Origin: Emydura subglobosa
Taxonomy: Eukaryota > Chordata > Testudines > Chelidae
Assembly: GCA_007922225.1 (NCBI GenBank)
Contig: ML679969.1
Span: 17,357,999 to 17,421,998 of the forward strand
Length of the DNA stretch: 64,000 bases
Direction of reading: 5' to 3'
How positions within the stretch are numbered: the stretch's first letter is position 1; each line of letters starts with the position of its first letter. The position numbers were made by a program, and so were the translations under genes. Under the pieces are notes generated by a model that saw nothing but the letters and a program-made list of their open reading frames with translations, made no database searches and had not been told where the DNA came from. Shown here piece by piece: positions 24,840-35,815 of the stretch.

Positions 24840-27530
24840 AGTCAGGTCCTAAGGCTGGCTTCAGGGGAAGTTGAGTGCTCCATGCCAATCATGACTGAAC
24901 ACGCACACATTCCTTAATTTTATTTTAAAATTCAGGATTGAACAGTATTTTCCCACCCTGATGCTGAACACATTAGGAAGAATCAGGTTAATTAAAACAA
25001 ATTAGTTGGCCATAGAGATGTCAGAATACCACCATGTGAATTCATATAACTTAGGTTCTATGGGCAGATCCCTTTAGGAGCAGTGGGAGGGTCAGGGCAT
25101 CTACTTACAAGCCCAGGGGCCAAATTCTCTTCTCAGTTGCACCTGTTGAGTTAAATGGGGGTGCACTAGGATAACAGGTTATGGGAGTAAATTTCTCTTC
25201 TCTTAGTGTTTTGAACATAGGTGTGTCTTCATTAAAATGAATATTTCCCTGGGTGGTCTGACTCATCTCTACAAGAAGCCAGGAGCCTTTCAGAATGAGC
25301 TGGAGGGCTAAGTACAATGGGTCACATTTCTTTACTTTTCTACATGTTCTCGTTGATTAATCTTATCACTTAAAATGAATTTAAACACTTCAGTCCCAGA
25401 TAGATAAATTCTCCAATCCAGTGACAAATGAGATTTTAATTTGGATGGTTTTATTCAGTAAATGCCCCAAAACCAAGCACTTTTCAAAAGGAAACTGCAA
25501 ATTTACTCTAAGCCTTTAGGAGTAGGAGAGACTTTTTTTTAAAGCAGTTCAAACACAGAAAGAAAATCTCTTCCTCATTTTCCAAAGAAACTCCCCCTAT
25601 TACTGAAAATCTGTTTCTCCCACCCCACTCTTTGATATAACTCTTCTGATTTTTTTCCTGCACCCTACAGTGGATTCCTGCCTAATAAATTTATCATGAT
25701 GAGGTGCTGTTCTTTTATTAAAGAGCCCTACAGCTAAAAGTGGCAAGGTCCCCCAGCGCCCTGTAATGAGGAATGGAAATCCGCATCTTGATGTGGTACA
25801 ACCAGCCTGCATACCTGTCAAAGCAGATTAGTGCTGTCTTAAACATTTCAGGGAAAAATCTGTACATGTACCTTTGACTCTTCCACTTTTCATTCCTTTT
25901 CTGCAGCATCAGAGTTGATGTACATCTGTGAGACTACATCCTAAATATTATCCTTTCATAGATTAAATTGGGGGCTCCCTCTAATTATGGGATATGCAGC
26001 ATGAAAATGCATTCATTTCAGAAAGACAATGTTAGGGGCAAGGAGGAAAGGTATCTGATTCATTGCAGTTCCTTGACTGACTTGTTTCTTTCCTCTTGAG
26101 ATTGCAGAGTAATTTTGATAGTCCCTGTGTGTTTAGGCATGTTTAAAGTCACACCAGTGTAAAATAGGAGTCATGCAGTAGTGAATCAGGTCCACAGTTT
26201 GTAATTTCAGGAATCCTGCTCTAGGTACCACACAGAGCATCCTCAGCAATTGCTAACAGTCTCCTAGCTTGGGTGTGTACTCCCACACTCTTCATACAAA
26301 GACAGAGGAAGCTTCACACCAAACAAGAAAGTGTGTGGTGTCAGAATTCAGTCTTGAAAGGTTTCTAAAACACCAACAAATAGAGAGAGAGAGAGTTAAG
26401 CTCCATATGCTTTTGCTCCTTGTGCTAGTTAAATGTAAGTGAACTGAAAGTTGGGACTTTTCTCCACAATCATTTAATACACTAAAAGTGAAATTCATCC
26501 CAGTGCAGAGGACTGGCACAAGGGCTCTATAGCCCTTAGTACCCAGGTAAAGCTAGCATAGGCCTTGTGTAGTTCCTTTGCATGGGGGAAGAAGAGAATT
26601 TCACCCTGATAAAATTCTGCACAATGTATAATCAACAAGCCAGACAATGTTATTTTGTTGCTTTGAATGGTTTCTTAGAAAAAAGTTTTTATGAGAGATT
26701 TAAGGGCCACACTGACATTCCAATGAGAGAAACATTCTCCATTTTCATTAGCCAGGTACCCTAGCAGAAACTAGTGGAGCTCATTGAAAGTCACATGGCA
26801 AATTACTCTGACATGCAAGAGTGAAAGCTCCTCCTCCCCACTTCAGTGGTTAGAGGAAAAATCCTCCTGACAGAAATAGATTAAAATTAAGTAACCAATG
26901 AACTACTGGAAAACCTATAGACCTGCCACATGCGAAGAGCAGTTAAGTGGCACTGAGCTAGACTCTAGTTTCTTGGGGACACATGTAAAAAAGATCCAGG
27001 AGAATGTGTCAAATGCCTTCCTCTAGAAGTAGCAGCTGGAATTTTCCTGCTTTTCACATTTAATTCACACTGCCACCAACTGGAATTCATAGATCTAATT
27101 GCTGGTTCTTCCCCCTCTGTAGGTGGCTACGAATAATGCATCAGGGGGATAGGTATACAGTCAAAGGTCAACTTCTATTGTTGAGACCTAGACACTGAGG
27201 TGGAACTGTAGCAACTTGATTAATTGACTAAGTTGCTTTGACCTACCTCTCAGAAGTTTAATGAATTAGTTGATTAGTTACAGAAAGTTGCTTCATCACA
27301 GAAAAAGCAGAGAAGGTCATTGGTCTTAAAAAACGACCCACACAGCTAGCTGCCAGGATTCTGCCTTTGGCAGGTGCCAATTCTGTCTGCATTTCCTTGC
27401 AACTTGGGGGTGAATGAGATCCCTAGATACTACACTGAACACAGTGAGAAAGGAGCATGTTATTGTTCAGTAGTGCATGTGACCTTCCATTGCTTATCAG
27501 CATCTTCACTCTGACACAGCTTAATTTATT
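24840..27530. other. unique DNA with short repeat scraps
   Basis: Scraps at 26140-26195 (cacaccagtgtaaaatagga) and 26485-26560 resemble common unclassified amniote dispersed repeats. A (GA)n run lies at 26381-26395. No gene is supported. Confidence 0.4.
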
Positions 27531-27532
27531 TA

Positions 27533-29323
27533 GTCATAGAATCAGAGTTGGAAGGGACCTCAAGAGGTCATCTAGTCCAACCCCCTGCTCAGAGCAGGAT
27601 TAACCTCAGCTAAATAATCCCAGCGAGGGTTTTGTCAAGCCTCAGGTTAAAAAACCTCTAAAGATGGAGATTCCACCACCTCTCTAGGTAACCCATTCCA
27701 GTGCTTCACCACCCTCCTTGTGAAAATGTTTTTCCTAATATCCAACCTAGACCTCCCCCACTGCAACTTGAGACCATTGCTCCTTGGTCTGTCATCTACC
27801 ACCACCGAGAACAGCCTAGCTCCAACCTCCCTGGAACCCCCTTTCAGGTAGTTAAAGGCTGCTATCAAATCCCCCCTTCTTCTTCTCTTCTGCAGGCTAA
27901 ACAAGCCGAGTTCCCCCAGCCTCTCCTCATAAGTCTTGTGCTCCAGCCCCCTAATCATTTGTGTTGCCCTCCGCTGGACTCTCTCCAACTTGTCCACATC
28001 CTTTTTGTAGTGGGGGGCTCAAAACTGGACACAATTCTCCAAATGTGGCCTCACCAATGCCGAATAGAGGGGAATAATCACTTCCCGTGATCTGCTGGCA
28101 ATGCTCCTACTAATGCAACCCAATATGCTATTAGCAGTGTGCCCTGGTTGCCAAGAAGGCTGACTCATATCCAGCTTCTTGTCCACCGTTACCCCCAGGT
28201 CCTTTTCTGCAGAACTGCTGCCTAGCTTGTCAGTTCCCAGTTTGTAGCTGTGCATGGGATTCTTCCGTCCAAAGTGCAGGACTCTGCATTTGTCCTTGTT
28301 GAACCTCAGATTTCTTTTGGTCCAAACCTCCAGTTTGTTTAGGTCCTTCTGTATCCTATCCCTACCTTCCAGGGTATCTACCACTCCCCCTAGCTTAGGG
28401 TCATCTGCAAACTTGCTGAGGGTGCAATCTACCCCATCCTCCAGATCACTGATGAAGATGTTGAACAAAACCGGCCCCAGGACTGATCCCTGGGGCACTC
28501 TGCTTGTGACCGGCTGCCAGCTAGACATGGAGTTACTCATTGAGCCCTATGCTCTAGCCAGCTCTCTATCCATTTTATAGTCCATTCATCCAACCCATAC
28601 TTCTTTAACTTGCTGATAAGAATACTGTGAGAGACCGTATCAAAAGCTTTGCTAAAGTCAAGCTATGTCACGTCCACCGCTTTCCCCACATCCAGTCACC
28701 TCTTCGTAGAAAGCAATCCGGTTGGTCAGACATGACTTTCCCTTGGTGAATCCATGTTGATGTTCCTGATCACCTTCCTCTCTTCCAAGTGCCTCAAAAT
28801 GGATTCCTTGAGGACCTGCTCCATGATTTTTCCAGGGATTGTGGTGAGGCTGACTGGTCTGTAGTTCCCTGGATCCTCTTTCCTCCCTTTCTTGAAGATG
28901 GGCACTATATCTGCTTTTTTCCAGTCACCAGGGACCTCCCCCAATTGCCACGAGCTTTCAAAGATAATAGCCAATGGCTCTGAAATCACATCAGCCAACT
29001 CCCTCAGCACCCTCGGGTGCATTGCAACTGGCCCCATGGACTTGTGTATGTCCATTCTTTTTAAATAGTCTTGGACCTGTTCCTTCAGCACTGCGGGATG
29101 TTCACCTCCTTCCCATTCTGGGCCGCCCAGTGCAGCAGTCTGGGAGCTGACCTTGTCTGTGAAGACAGAGGCAAAAAAGGCATTGAGTACCTCAGCTTTC
29201 TCCACATCCTCTGTCACTAGGTTGCCTCCCCCATTCTGTAAGGGGCCCACACTTTCCTTAATCTTCCTCTTGTTGGTAACATACCTGTAGAAACCCTTCT
29301 TGTTTCCCTTCACGTCTCTTGCT
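27533..29323 (-). mobile_element. CR1 LINE, 5'-truncated, 1.8 kb, relatively young
   Basis: This is a minus-strand CR1. The 3' end at 27533 begins, on the plus strand, with tcatagaatcagagttggaa and gggacctcaagaggtcatct, the inverse of the classic CR1 terminus. The 5' end is truncated near 29323 after ccttcacgtctcttgctc, within the region upstream of the RT. Three ORF2 fragments are annotated separately. The frames are long and only a few shifts separate them, so this copy is younger than those at 8-9, 20, 59-63 kb. CR1 normally leaves no target duplication and none is evident. Confidence 0.95.
27647..29313 (-). pseudogene. CR1 ORF2 reverse transcriptase, broken
   Basis: The reading frame of CR1 ORF2 survives in three pieces. 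Residues from 29313 down to 28726 form the RT N-terminal part, with [13 protein letters not shown], the segment [16 protein letters not shown] and GNYRPVSLT, a motif block typical of this family. The region 28720-28545 holds the fingers/palm motif A but contains frameshifts. Residues from 28540 to 28019 include SRVPQGSVLGPVLFNIF (motif B) and KFADDPKLG, the FADD catalytic motif C. The last piece (27997-27647) is the C-terminal domain with [16 protein letters not shown] and [13 protein letters not shown]. The endonuclease is absent because of truncation. Function in life was target-primed reverse transcription; this copy cannot do that. Confidence 0.93.
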
Positions 29324-29324
29324 C

Positions 29325-31370
29325 ATTCAGTTGTTTCCATTTCCTTCCCTCTCTCTCTTTGTTTTCTGTTCTGATGCATTGAAGGAATTGGTGCTTTCCC
29401 TTGTTGTGCCTAACTCATGCTTTGTATTCCATATGAAAGCCCATTCTCCATGTACTACTTAAGGATGACATGGACAAATAGCTCATCTGATTAAAACATG
29501 ATTATATATCCAAACAATTCTTAACAGCAATCTTTTCTTCTTAAAAGAAGATTGAAAATCTTGTCAGAATTATTGATGTGGGCAGAAATGTTTTAAGTTG
29601 GGGGCTGGGATAAGGGTTGGTATAATGGCCACGGGACATGATTTAGTCAATAAAGCAAATTGGCTTATGTGAAAATAGAACAGTGATTGCATGCATGTTT
29701 GGAGAATAAGGTAATTGCAATCTGATATGAACATAATACAATTCCCAGGTTGCTCAGAATTACAATATATTATTTATTACATTAAAGCTACAGTTTTCCA
29801 CTTGCATTTTATTAATTTGAGATACGTTTAACACCTTTTTGAACATATGGCCACTCAAAAAAGGTACATACTATATCTTCATTGACTGTTACACAATTAA
29901 TGTACTCATCCAAAAGGATACTATAAAGCCCCAGAAATACCATTATAAGACTGATTCTAATCTACATGATACAATGACATTAAATGGTGCAGCAACTCTG
30001 ATTTTGGTTGGTTTTACTGGAAAGTAACAGCTGGTAACAGTTTGAGTATCATGCTTTAACAGGTTTACATGGTTATATTAACCTAAAATGGGTCTGAGTA
30101 TGAACTTTCTACCTCTGTTTACATTTTAGAAAAAAAGTAAATTTGAGCACTGAAAGTGTGCTGCAAATTCACATTAGATTTTCTGTGTAATTTGACAGTA
30201 AAAGATATGCAATTCAAATTCAGCAAGAGGACTACAAAGAAAATTTGAGGGAGGACTCTAACAGCCGGTCCAAATTTGCAGCAAAATGCCATCATCTGTA
30301 TCAGCAAATGTAAAGCTCCCAGGGTTTGGGATTAGCAGAATGCCAGATACAGGTGGGAAAGTTGGAGTTGTAAAGGAAACTGGGAAAACCCTCAGCTGAC
30401 TTGGAAATTGAGCAACATAAACTGTGTCCCAATTTTGCTTTATTGAACTCAAAGACTGGAGAAGTTAACAGTAAGGAAAGAGATAGGAGGAGAGAGATTA
30501 ATTGTACAGACTTCAGTGGGAGTTGAGAATGCTCAACACCTTTCAAGATCCAGAGTGTCAAGACACCTGTAACACATCATGAAACCAGTAGTGATGGGCT
30601 AAAGGTGTTTGTAGGACTTTCTCCAAAATACATTGTCAGACCAGCTGCTGAAGCTTTACATATTGTTGAAAAGCAAACACTTCAGAGACACACCCTGGAA
30701 GAAAAAGCAGCTGATGAACATCCAAGTTTTGGATTGTCAAGTCTGTTATACAGACTATGCTCAGGAAAAAACAGCAGCTATTCCTTTGGAGTGCTGTGTC
30801 TGTTGCAGCTGCATTGTAAGCTCCCTGCTGGCTTTTTCTTAGGCACGTGATTTAAGTTGCTTGGTTTGGTTGGTTGTGTTCCAGTTTGATTCTGGGATGT
30901 ACAGCACCCCGTCGCATAGCTGTCAAGGTCTCAGAGAGGCATGGTACGCTCGAGTGTGACTGAAAGTTCTGACTGTATTAGCATTTTGGGGGTTGCTCAT
31001 TATACTAGTAGTTGCACTTCTAAAATGAGCTTCCCCTTACAGTTTCTTCCAGAGGCAGTTGTGTAAAAGCCGTCGGACTAAACTAGCTCCTTAGGGAGTA
31101 AAGCAACCCCCAGTTTATTTTAATGAGTTCTTGTCAAATAACTCATCAGAATAAATGAAAGTGCTCTGGGAGCCTGAATATTTCATGGAAAGCTTTCCAG
31201 TAAAGAACAGGATTGATTTGGAAATGTGACTTGTGATCTAAACACTTAAATGGTGAAAACATCAGGATATAATTCGTGACAGATCATTGTTTTTATTTAT
31301 TTATTCTTAAGAAATTACAGTAATACAGAAAACCTGATTTTTCTACTTGGTGTTAAAACAAACCAACCAA
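29325..31370. other. unique AT-rich DNA, no supported gene
   Basis: No frame above 86 residues is open and no repeat boundary is evident. Confidence 0.45.
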
Positions 31371-31375
31371 ATTGG

Positions 31376-31500
31376 CCATAGAATCGGAGTTTAAAGCCAA
31401 AAGGGACCACTAGATCATTCTGTTGGACCTCCCGTATACCCCAGACCACCGACACCACCCATATTCCACATGGACCTGTGCCAGCCTTCTGGGTATTAGC
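31376..31500 (-). mobile_element. old CR1 3' fragment
   Basis: On the plus strand it reads ggccatagaatcggagttta, aagccaaaagggaccactag and atcattctgttggacctccc, the inverse of an old CR1 3' end. Confidence 0.6.
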
Positions 31501-31825
31501 ATTTCTGTCACTCAGAATAAATTCATTCAAGGGAGCAAAGAAAATACAGTGTCATCTCATGGATCCAAAATGCTTGACCTGACCAGAGGCACCATCCTAG
31601 TGCCGTGTGCTGTTCTCTCTTTTGCGGTCTTAGCAACTGGCTCCCAGCTGGCCATGGGCCCGAAAGTCTCAAGCTGCAGGGTTCTTTATTTGCTTGTTTT
31701 CACTTATCCCTTGACTCACAAAATCCCAGGAGTCAGTTACAGTCTCCTTGTTTTGTCTCATTGGGTGAAATCTATTCCTATGCAAAGAGCCACCATGGAG
31801 TATGTACCATATAGGAAAAGGAATT

Positions 31826-32000
31826 AGTTAGGGAAGTGGACTGGCCTGAAGAACTCAAGGACCTGAATGTGGAGGAGGCTTGGAATTGCTTTAAGTCAAA
31901 GTTGCAGAACTATCTGTATCCCAAGCAAGGGGAAAAAATTGTAACAAAGAGTTGCAGACCAAACTGGATGAACAAACTGACCTATCCATGCCTAGGATAG
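31826..32000 (+). pseudogene. LINE-type ORF2 fragment (linker before RT)
   Basis: A frame starting near 31836 reads EVDWPEELKDLNVEEAWNCF then KSKLQNYLYPKQG and CRPNWMNKL before a stop (about 31993). A segment with W..F..L....AW..FK.K....... and later P.WM is typical of the stretch between endonuclease and RT in several non-LTR retrotransposons. It is too short for a clade call. It could belong to another retroelement class. Confidence 0.4.
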
Positions 32001-32004
32001 CCCA

Positions 32005-32935
32005 CCTGAAAATGCCAAGATCAGGGCAGGCTGCAAAAAGGACAGCAGATTCTCCCAAACTGGAGACAGTTTGATTCTCCACCCAGTTACGAGCAGTGCT
32101 GCTGATTCCCACACTGATTATCAAGAAGCTAAAATTAAAAAATTACACTGCCCTCTTTATGCATTTCAGTCTCTGGCTCCCAGTCAGCAGCTAGGTTCAG
32201 TAAAGAACTAAGTTACTTAAAACATTCCCTTTAACAAAACGTTCTCCTGACTCCAAAGGGTCAGCCACATTGCCAGATTAATATAAGTTTGGATCCTGTC
32301 CAAAATACCATGCTGCCAGCCAATCTTCTCGTAACTAAAACAAAAAGTTTATCATGAAAGGAAAGAAACAAATGAGAAAAGAAATGTTAAGTGGTCAAAG
32401 CAATCAGATACACACAAATGACTAAAGTCCTGTGACAAACTTGCAACACTCACCACTGGACTGGTGCCTCCTGCTGGTGATCTGGGGAATAGCTCAGGCA
32501 GACACCCATAGGTGTGCTCCATCACACTTCCTGAGGGTTCACTGGTAGTCCTTCTCACCATCAGGACCCACCACATCCTCTTCCTGACCCAACCCTCTGG
32601 CCAAGCCACAATCCACACGTCCCCCCCACCTCCAAGGGATTCTGCAGTCCCGGTTCCACCACTTATATCAGTGACCACTGCAGTCTACCACCACTCCAAT
32701 AGCAGTCTGGGGGAGGCAGAGAGGACCCAGGCCCACCCACTACTCCAGATCCCAGCCCAAAGGACCCTATGTGTGGGCAGCTTTCACCACCTCTCCCACA
32801 ACTCTTCAACAGACTTCCCTGAGCCACTTCCCCACACCCCAGTACCTCTTCCAGCCTTGTATCAGGGCATCTGCTCTCCTGAACTCCAGCAGTCAGCCAC
32901 TGCTCTGTCCTGGGTGCTGCCCTCTTCCACCTTCA
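32005..32935. other. no supported gene; GC-richer patch
   Basis: A 199-codon frame at 32512-33111 runs through the microsatellite and is rejected as coding. Nothing else is recognisable. Confidence 0.45.
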
Positions 32936-32939
32936 GAGT

Positions 32940-32940
<1 letters not shown>

Positions 32941-32987
<47 letters not shown>

Positions 32988-33036
32988 TGCCTTCCTTCCT
33001 TCCTTCCTTCCTTCCTTCCTTCCCTCCTTCCCTCCC
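32941..33036. repeat. compound tetranucleotide microsatellite (GCCA)n-(TTCC)n
   Basis: About eleven perfect GCCA units (32941-32987) are followed directly by about eight TTCC units and then impure CCCT/TTCC steps to about 33036. Because 4 is not a multiple of 3, the array is open in several frames, giving artefactual ASQP and AGWL repeat peptides. Confidence 0.97.
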
Positions 33037-33039
33037 TTC

Positions 33040-33805
33040 TCTGAGCTCCTGAGATTGACTGACTTTGTTCTGCTTGGCAACTCCTTTTTACACTGGGCTC
33101 CCGGGCCCTGATTGGGTATCCCACAGCATCTGCCCATTGGCTGCTTCTCCAAGGGCCCTCTTAACCCCATCCTGGCCAGTGTGGGGCAGATGCCCCACCA
33201 CAAGTCCATATATATCAGATTCTCAATAGAATTGTGGAGTTTGCAGGTTTGTACAGTCCCTCTGGTGTATGTACATCCAGTATCTAATGGGTCTCAGTCT
33301 TTTCTTTCACAGCTTCATTTGCAGATGAGTCGATCCAGAGGTAAGAAGCAGGAATGAAGACAATATGGGGATGGTGTAGCTGCTTTTTATGTTCCTTTGT
33401 GATGTGGCTTGTCCCAAACACAGCCTACAACACATGGCATGGAAAAGCCTCCGAGTCCCGCATATTTTCCGTGCATATTCTTACATTTCCAGGTGACTGA
33501 TAAGGTGTAGCCCCTGGGTTCTTTCACTGGATTCATTGTATCTATGAGTTCCCTTAATGGGCCATTAAAGAGGCTTAGTGCTACTGCCATCCTGTCTGGG
33601 GTGTCACCCAGAAACACAGCACAAATTTGAAATACAAATATGCCAGACAGTGGATTCTTCTGGCTTTCAAGAGGTAGCTTTCCTGGCTGATCAGTCCCTT
33701 CTTCCTTTCTTGTAGGCTTTCTATTTCTCTTAATCATCTGTTTGAGATGTTGTGTGATGCTGTCTGGACCTTTCAGAGAAAATTTATTGAAGCAGTTTAT
33801 TCAAG
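33040..33805. other. unique DNA upstream of the PLE
   Basis: No recognisable gene. The antisense 116-codon frame at 33387-33737 has no familiar sequence. Confidence 0.4.
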
Positions 33806-34683
33806 TTTATTCCAGCTTCAACCCTGGACACCCTGGAGACATTACACGATCCATTGTCTACAGCCAAGCCTTAAGATACAACCGGATTTGTTCCGATCCC
33901 TCAGACAGAGACAAACACCTACAGGATCTCTATAAAACATTCTTAAAACTACAATACCCACCTGGAGAAGTGAAGAAACAAATTGACAGAGCCAGACGGG
34001 TACCCAGAAGTCACCTACTACAGGACAGACCCAACAAAGAAAACAACAGAACACCACTGGTCACCACCTACAGTCCCCAGCTAAAATCTCTCCAACACAT
34101 CATTAAAGATCTACAACCTATCCTAGCAGATGATCCGTCTCTCGCTCAGGCAGTGGGCGGCAGACCCATCCTGGCTTACAGACAGCCCCCCAACCTGAAG
34201 CAAATACTCACCAGCAAGCATACACGCTACAAAAAATCCAATCCAGGAACCTATCCCTGCAACAAACCCCGTTGCCAACTCTGCCCACACATCGACTCTA
34301 GTGACAGCATCACTGGTCCTAACCACATCAATCACAACATAAGGAGCTCATTCACCTGCACATCCACTAATGTTATATATGCCATCATGTGCCAGCAATG
34401 CCCCTCTGCCATGTACATTGGCCAAACTGGACTATCGCTACACAAAAGGATAAATGGACACAAATCAGACATAAAAAATAATAACATCCATAAACCAGTC
34501 AGAGAACACTTCAGTCTCCCAGGGCACTCTGTTGCTGACCTGAAAGTTGCTGTACTTCTCCAAAAAAAATTCAAAAACCGACTTGAAAGAGAAACTGCTG
34601 AGTTAGAAATTATCTGCAAATTTGACACATTCAAACTGGGTTTAAACAGGGATTTGGAATGGCTATCTCATTACAAGAAGTAA
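33742..34683 (+). CDS. PLE polyprotein C-terminus: RT thumb plus GIY-YIG endonuclease
   Basis: The open frame has 313 codons, but only about residues 24-313 look like PLE; the first 23 are probably read-through of flanking DNA, so the Met is not the element's start. Residues 24-110 correspond to the end of the RT domain (RSIVYSQALRYNRIC, DRDKHLQDLYKTFLKLQYP). Residues 173-183 (C173, C178, C181, H183) form the Cys/His motif seen before the nuclease in vertebrate PLEs. The GIY-YIG domain runs from about 200 to 290: V211-I212-Y213 takes the place of GIY, Y225-I226-G227 is YIG, and R236 is in the place of the catalytic Arg. The endonuclease nicks target DNA in family members. Without the RT palm this fragment cannot retrotranspose. 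I infer a Neptune-like PLE, moderately sure. Confidence 0.88.
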   Translation: MRCCVMLSGPFRENLLKQFIQVYSSFNPGHPGDITRSIVYSQALRYNRICSDPSDRDKHLQDLYKTFLKLQYPPGEVKKQIDRARRVPRSHLLQDRPNKENNRTPLVTTYSPQLKSLQHIIKDLQPILADDPSLAQAVGGRPILAYRQPPNLKQILTSKHTRYKKSNPGTYPCNKPRCQLCPHIDSSDSITGPNHINHNIRSSFTCTSTNVIYAIMCQQCPSAMYIGQTGLSLHKRINGHKSDIKNNNIHKPVREHFSLPGHSVADLKVAVLLQKKFKNRLERETAELEIICKFDTFKLGLNRDLEWLSHYKK

Positions 34684-34925
34684 TTTGCTCTGATGACCCA
34701 TTCTCACCTCCTACTCAATGGTTGTCATTAAGCCTCAAGTACTTGGCTTCCCCATTGTTATCTATGCCCTTGGATATGGAAATGTTGCCTTCTATATATT
34801 TTCTATGTTTCCTATTTTGCTGTATCATTTCTACCAACTGCATCTGAGGAAGTGAGCTGAGGCTCACGAAAGCTTATGCCTACTGAAATTAAAATTATTA
34901 GTCTTTAAAGTGCTACAGAATTCAA
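33812..34925 (+). mobile_element. Penelope-like element, 5'-truncated
   Basis: Homology to PLE protein begins near 33812 (frame SSFNPGHPGDITRSIVYSQA), within the C-terminal part of the RT domain. It continues through the linker and GIY-YIG endonuclease to the stop at 34681-34683. A 3' untranslated region of about 160 bases follows, then a hammerhead-like motif at 34844-34881 and a terminal segment tattagtctttaaagtgcta. The catalytic RT motifs are missing, so this is a 5'-truncated copy. The uninterrupted frame of roughly 290 codons indicates a fairly young insertion. Confidence 0.88.
34844..34881 (+). ncRNA. hammerhead-ribozyme-like motif in the PLE tail
   Basis: CTGAGGA (34844-34850) fits the hammerhead C3-A9 box. 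GTGAGC (34852-34857) pairs perfectly with GCTCAC (34862-34867) as stem II around loop TGAG. GAAA (34868-34871) fits the second core strand. GC (34872-34873) can pair with GC (34878-34879) as a tiny stem III. Deviations: one extra A at 34851, and C at 34880 where a U should pair with A 34871, so this copy is probably inactive. Stem I is not evident. Hammerhead motifs are known in Penelope-like elements; the assignment here is my reading of the fold. Confidence 0.55.
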
Positions 34926-34929
34926 GTTG

Positions 34930-35318
34930 TTCAAGCAGTAAAGGAGGCTTCATGCTGTGCTCTTTCTTCCCCCACGTGTGTTTGCTGAAATCCAAATTGT
35001 TCTGTTTTCTGCTATGTCCTCCCGCTGATGTCTCAAGGACCCTGTTTACTACTTATATGTAAGTTGAGGTAAACACATTCCTTTGTTTAGGATAGGCCTG
35101 TTTAACAAATTTTGCCTAGGCAGAGCTGTCTGGTTTTGAACACATGCTAATAAAATCATACAGGGGGAATTCGTATCTTTACATAATATTGCTACATACT
35201 TTTCACTGTGATATCATGGATAAGCGAGTTACTAGTTTTCAAATGATACCTTACAAGGCATATTTTATACAAAGATTATTGCAATGGTATATTGGGTGTG
35301 AATAATGGGATGCTTTTA
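34930..35318. other. no supported feature
   Basis: Unique-looking AT-rich DNA between the PLE and the CR1 nest. Confidence 0.45.
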
Positions 35319-35815
35319 GTCACAGAGACTACAATGGGTCATGCTGAAAGGTGAACTGTCAAGTTGGAGGGAGGTTACCAGTGGAGCTCCCCAATCCATT
35401 GGTCCATTGGGACCAATCTTACTTAACATTTTCATTAATGACCTTGGCACAAAAAGTGGAAGTGTGCTAATAAAATTTGCAGATGATGCAAAATTGGGTG
35501 GTATTGCCAACATGGAGGAGCACCAGAATATCATACAAGAAGTTTTGGATGACCTTGAAAATTGGAGTAAAATAAATGGGATTTAATAGTGCAAAGTTAT
35601 GCATTTAGGGACTAACAATAAGGTATTTTGCTGTAATCTGGGGACATATCAGTTGGAAGCAACAAAGGAGTAGACAGATCTGGGTGTTTTGATCAATCAC
35701 AGGATGTGATGCAGCCGTGGAAAAGGCCAATGCAGTCGTAGGATGAATGAGGTGAGCGATTTCCAGTAAAGATAGGGAAATGTTATTACCAATATCTAAG
35801 GCACTGGTGAGACCT

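Noticed and set aside
28254..28580. Plus-strand frame of 108 codons
   Set aside because: It is the antisense shadow of the CR1 reverse transcriptase.
32512..33111. 199-codon open frame on the plus strand
   Set aside because: It runs through the tetranucleotide microsatellite, which keeps several frames open, and the non-repeat part has no recognisable sequence.
32862..33209. Minus-strand 115-codon frame with AGWL and GRKE repeats
   Set aside because: The repeats are the antisense translation of the (GCCA)n and (TTCC)n arrays.
34686..34694. CTGATGA just after the PLE stop as another hammerhead core
   Set aside because: No complementary stem and no GAAA strand follow at a fitting distance.
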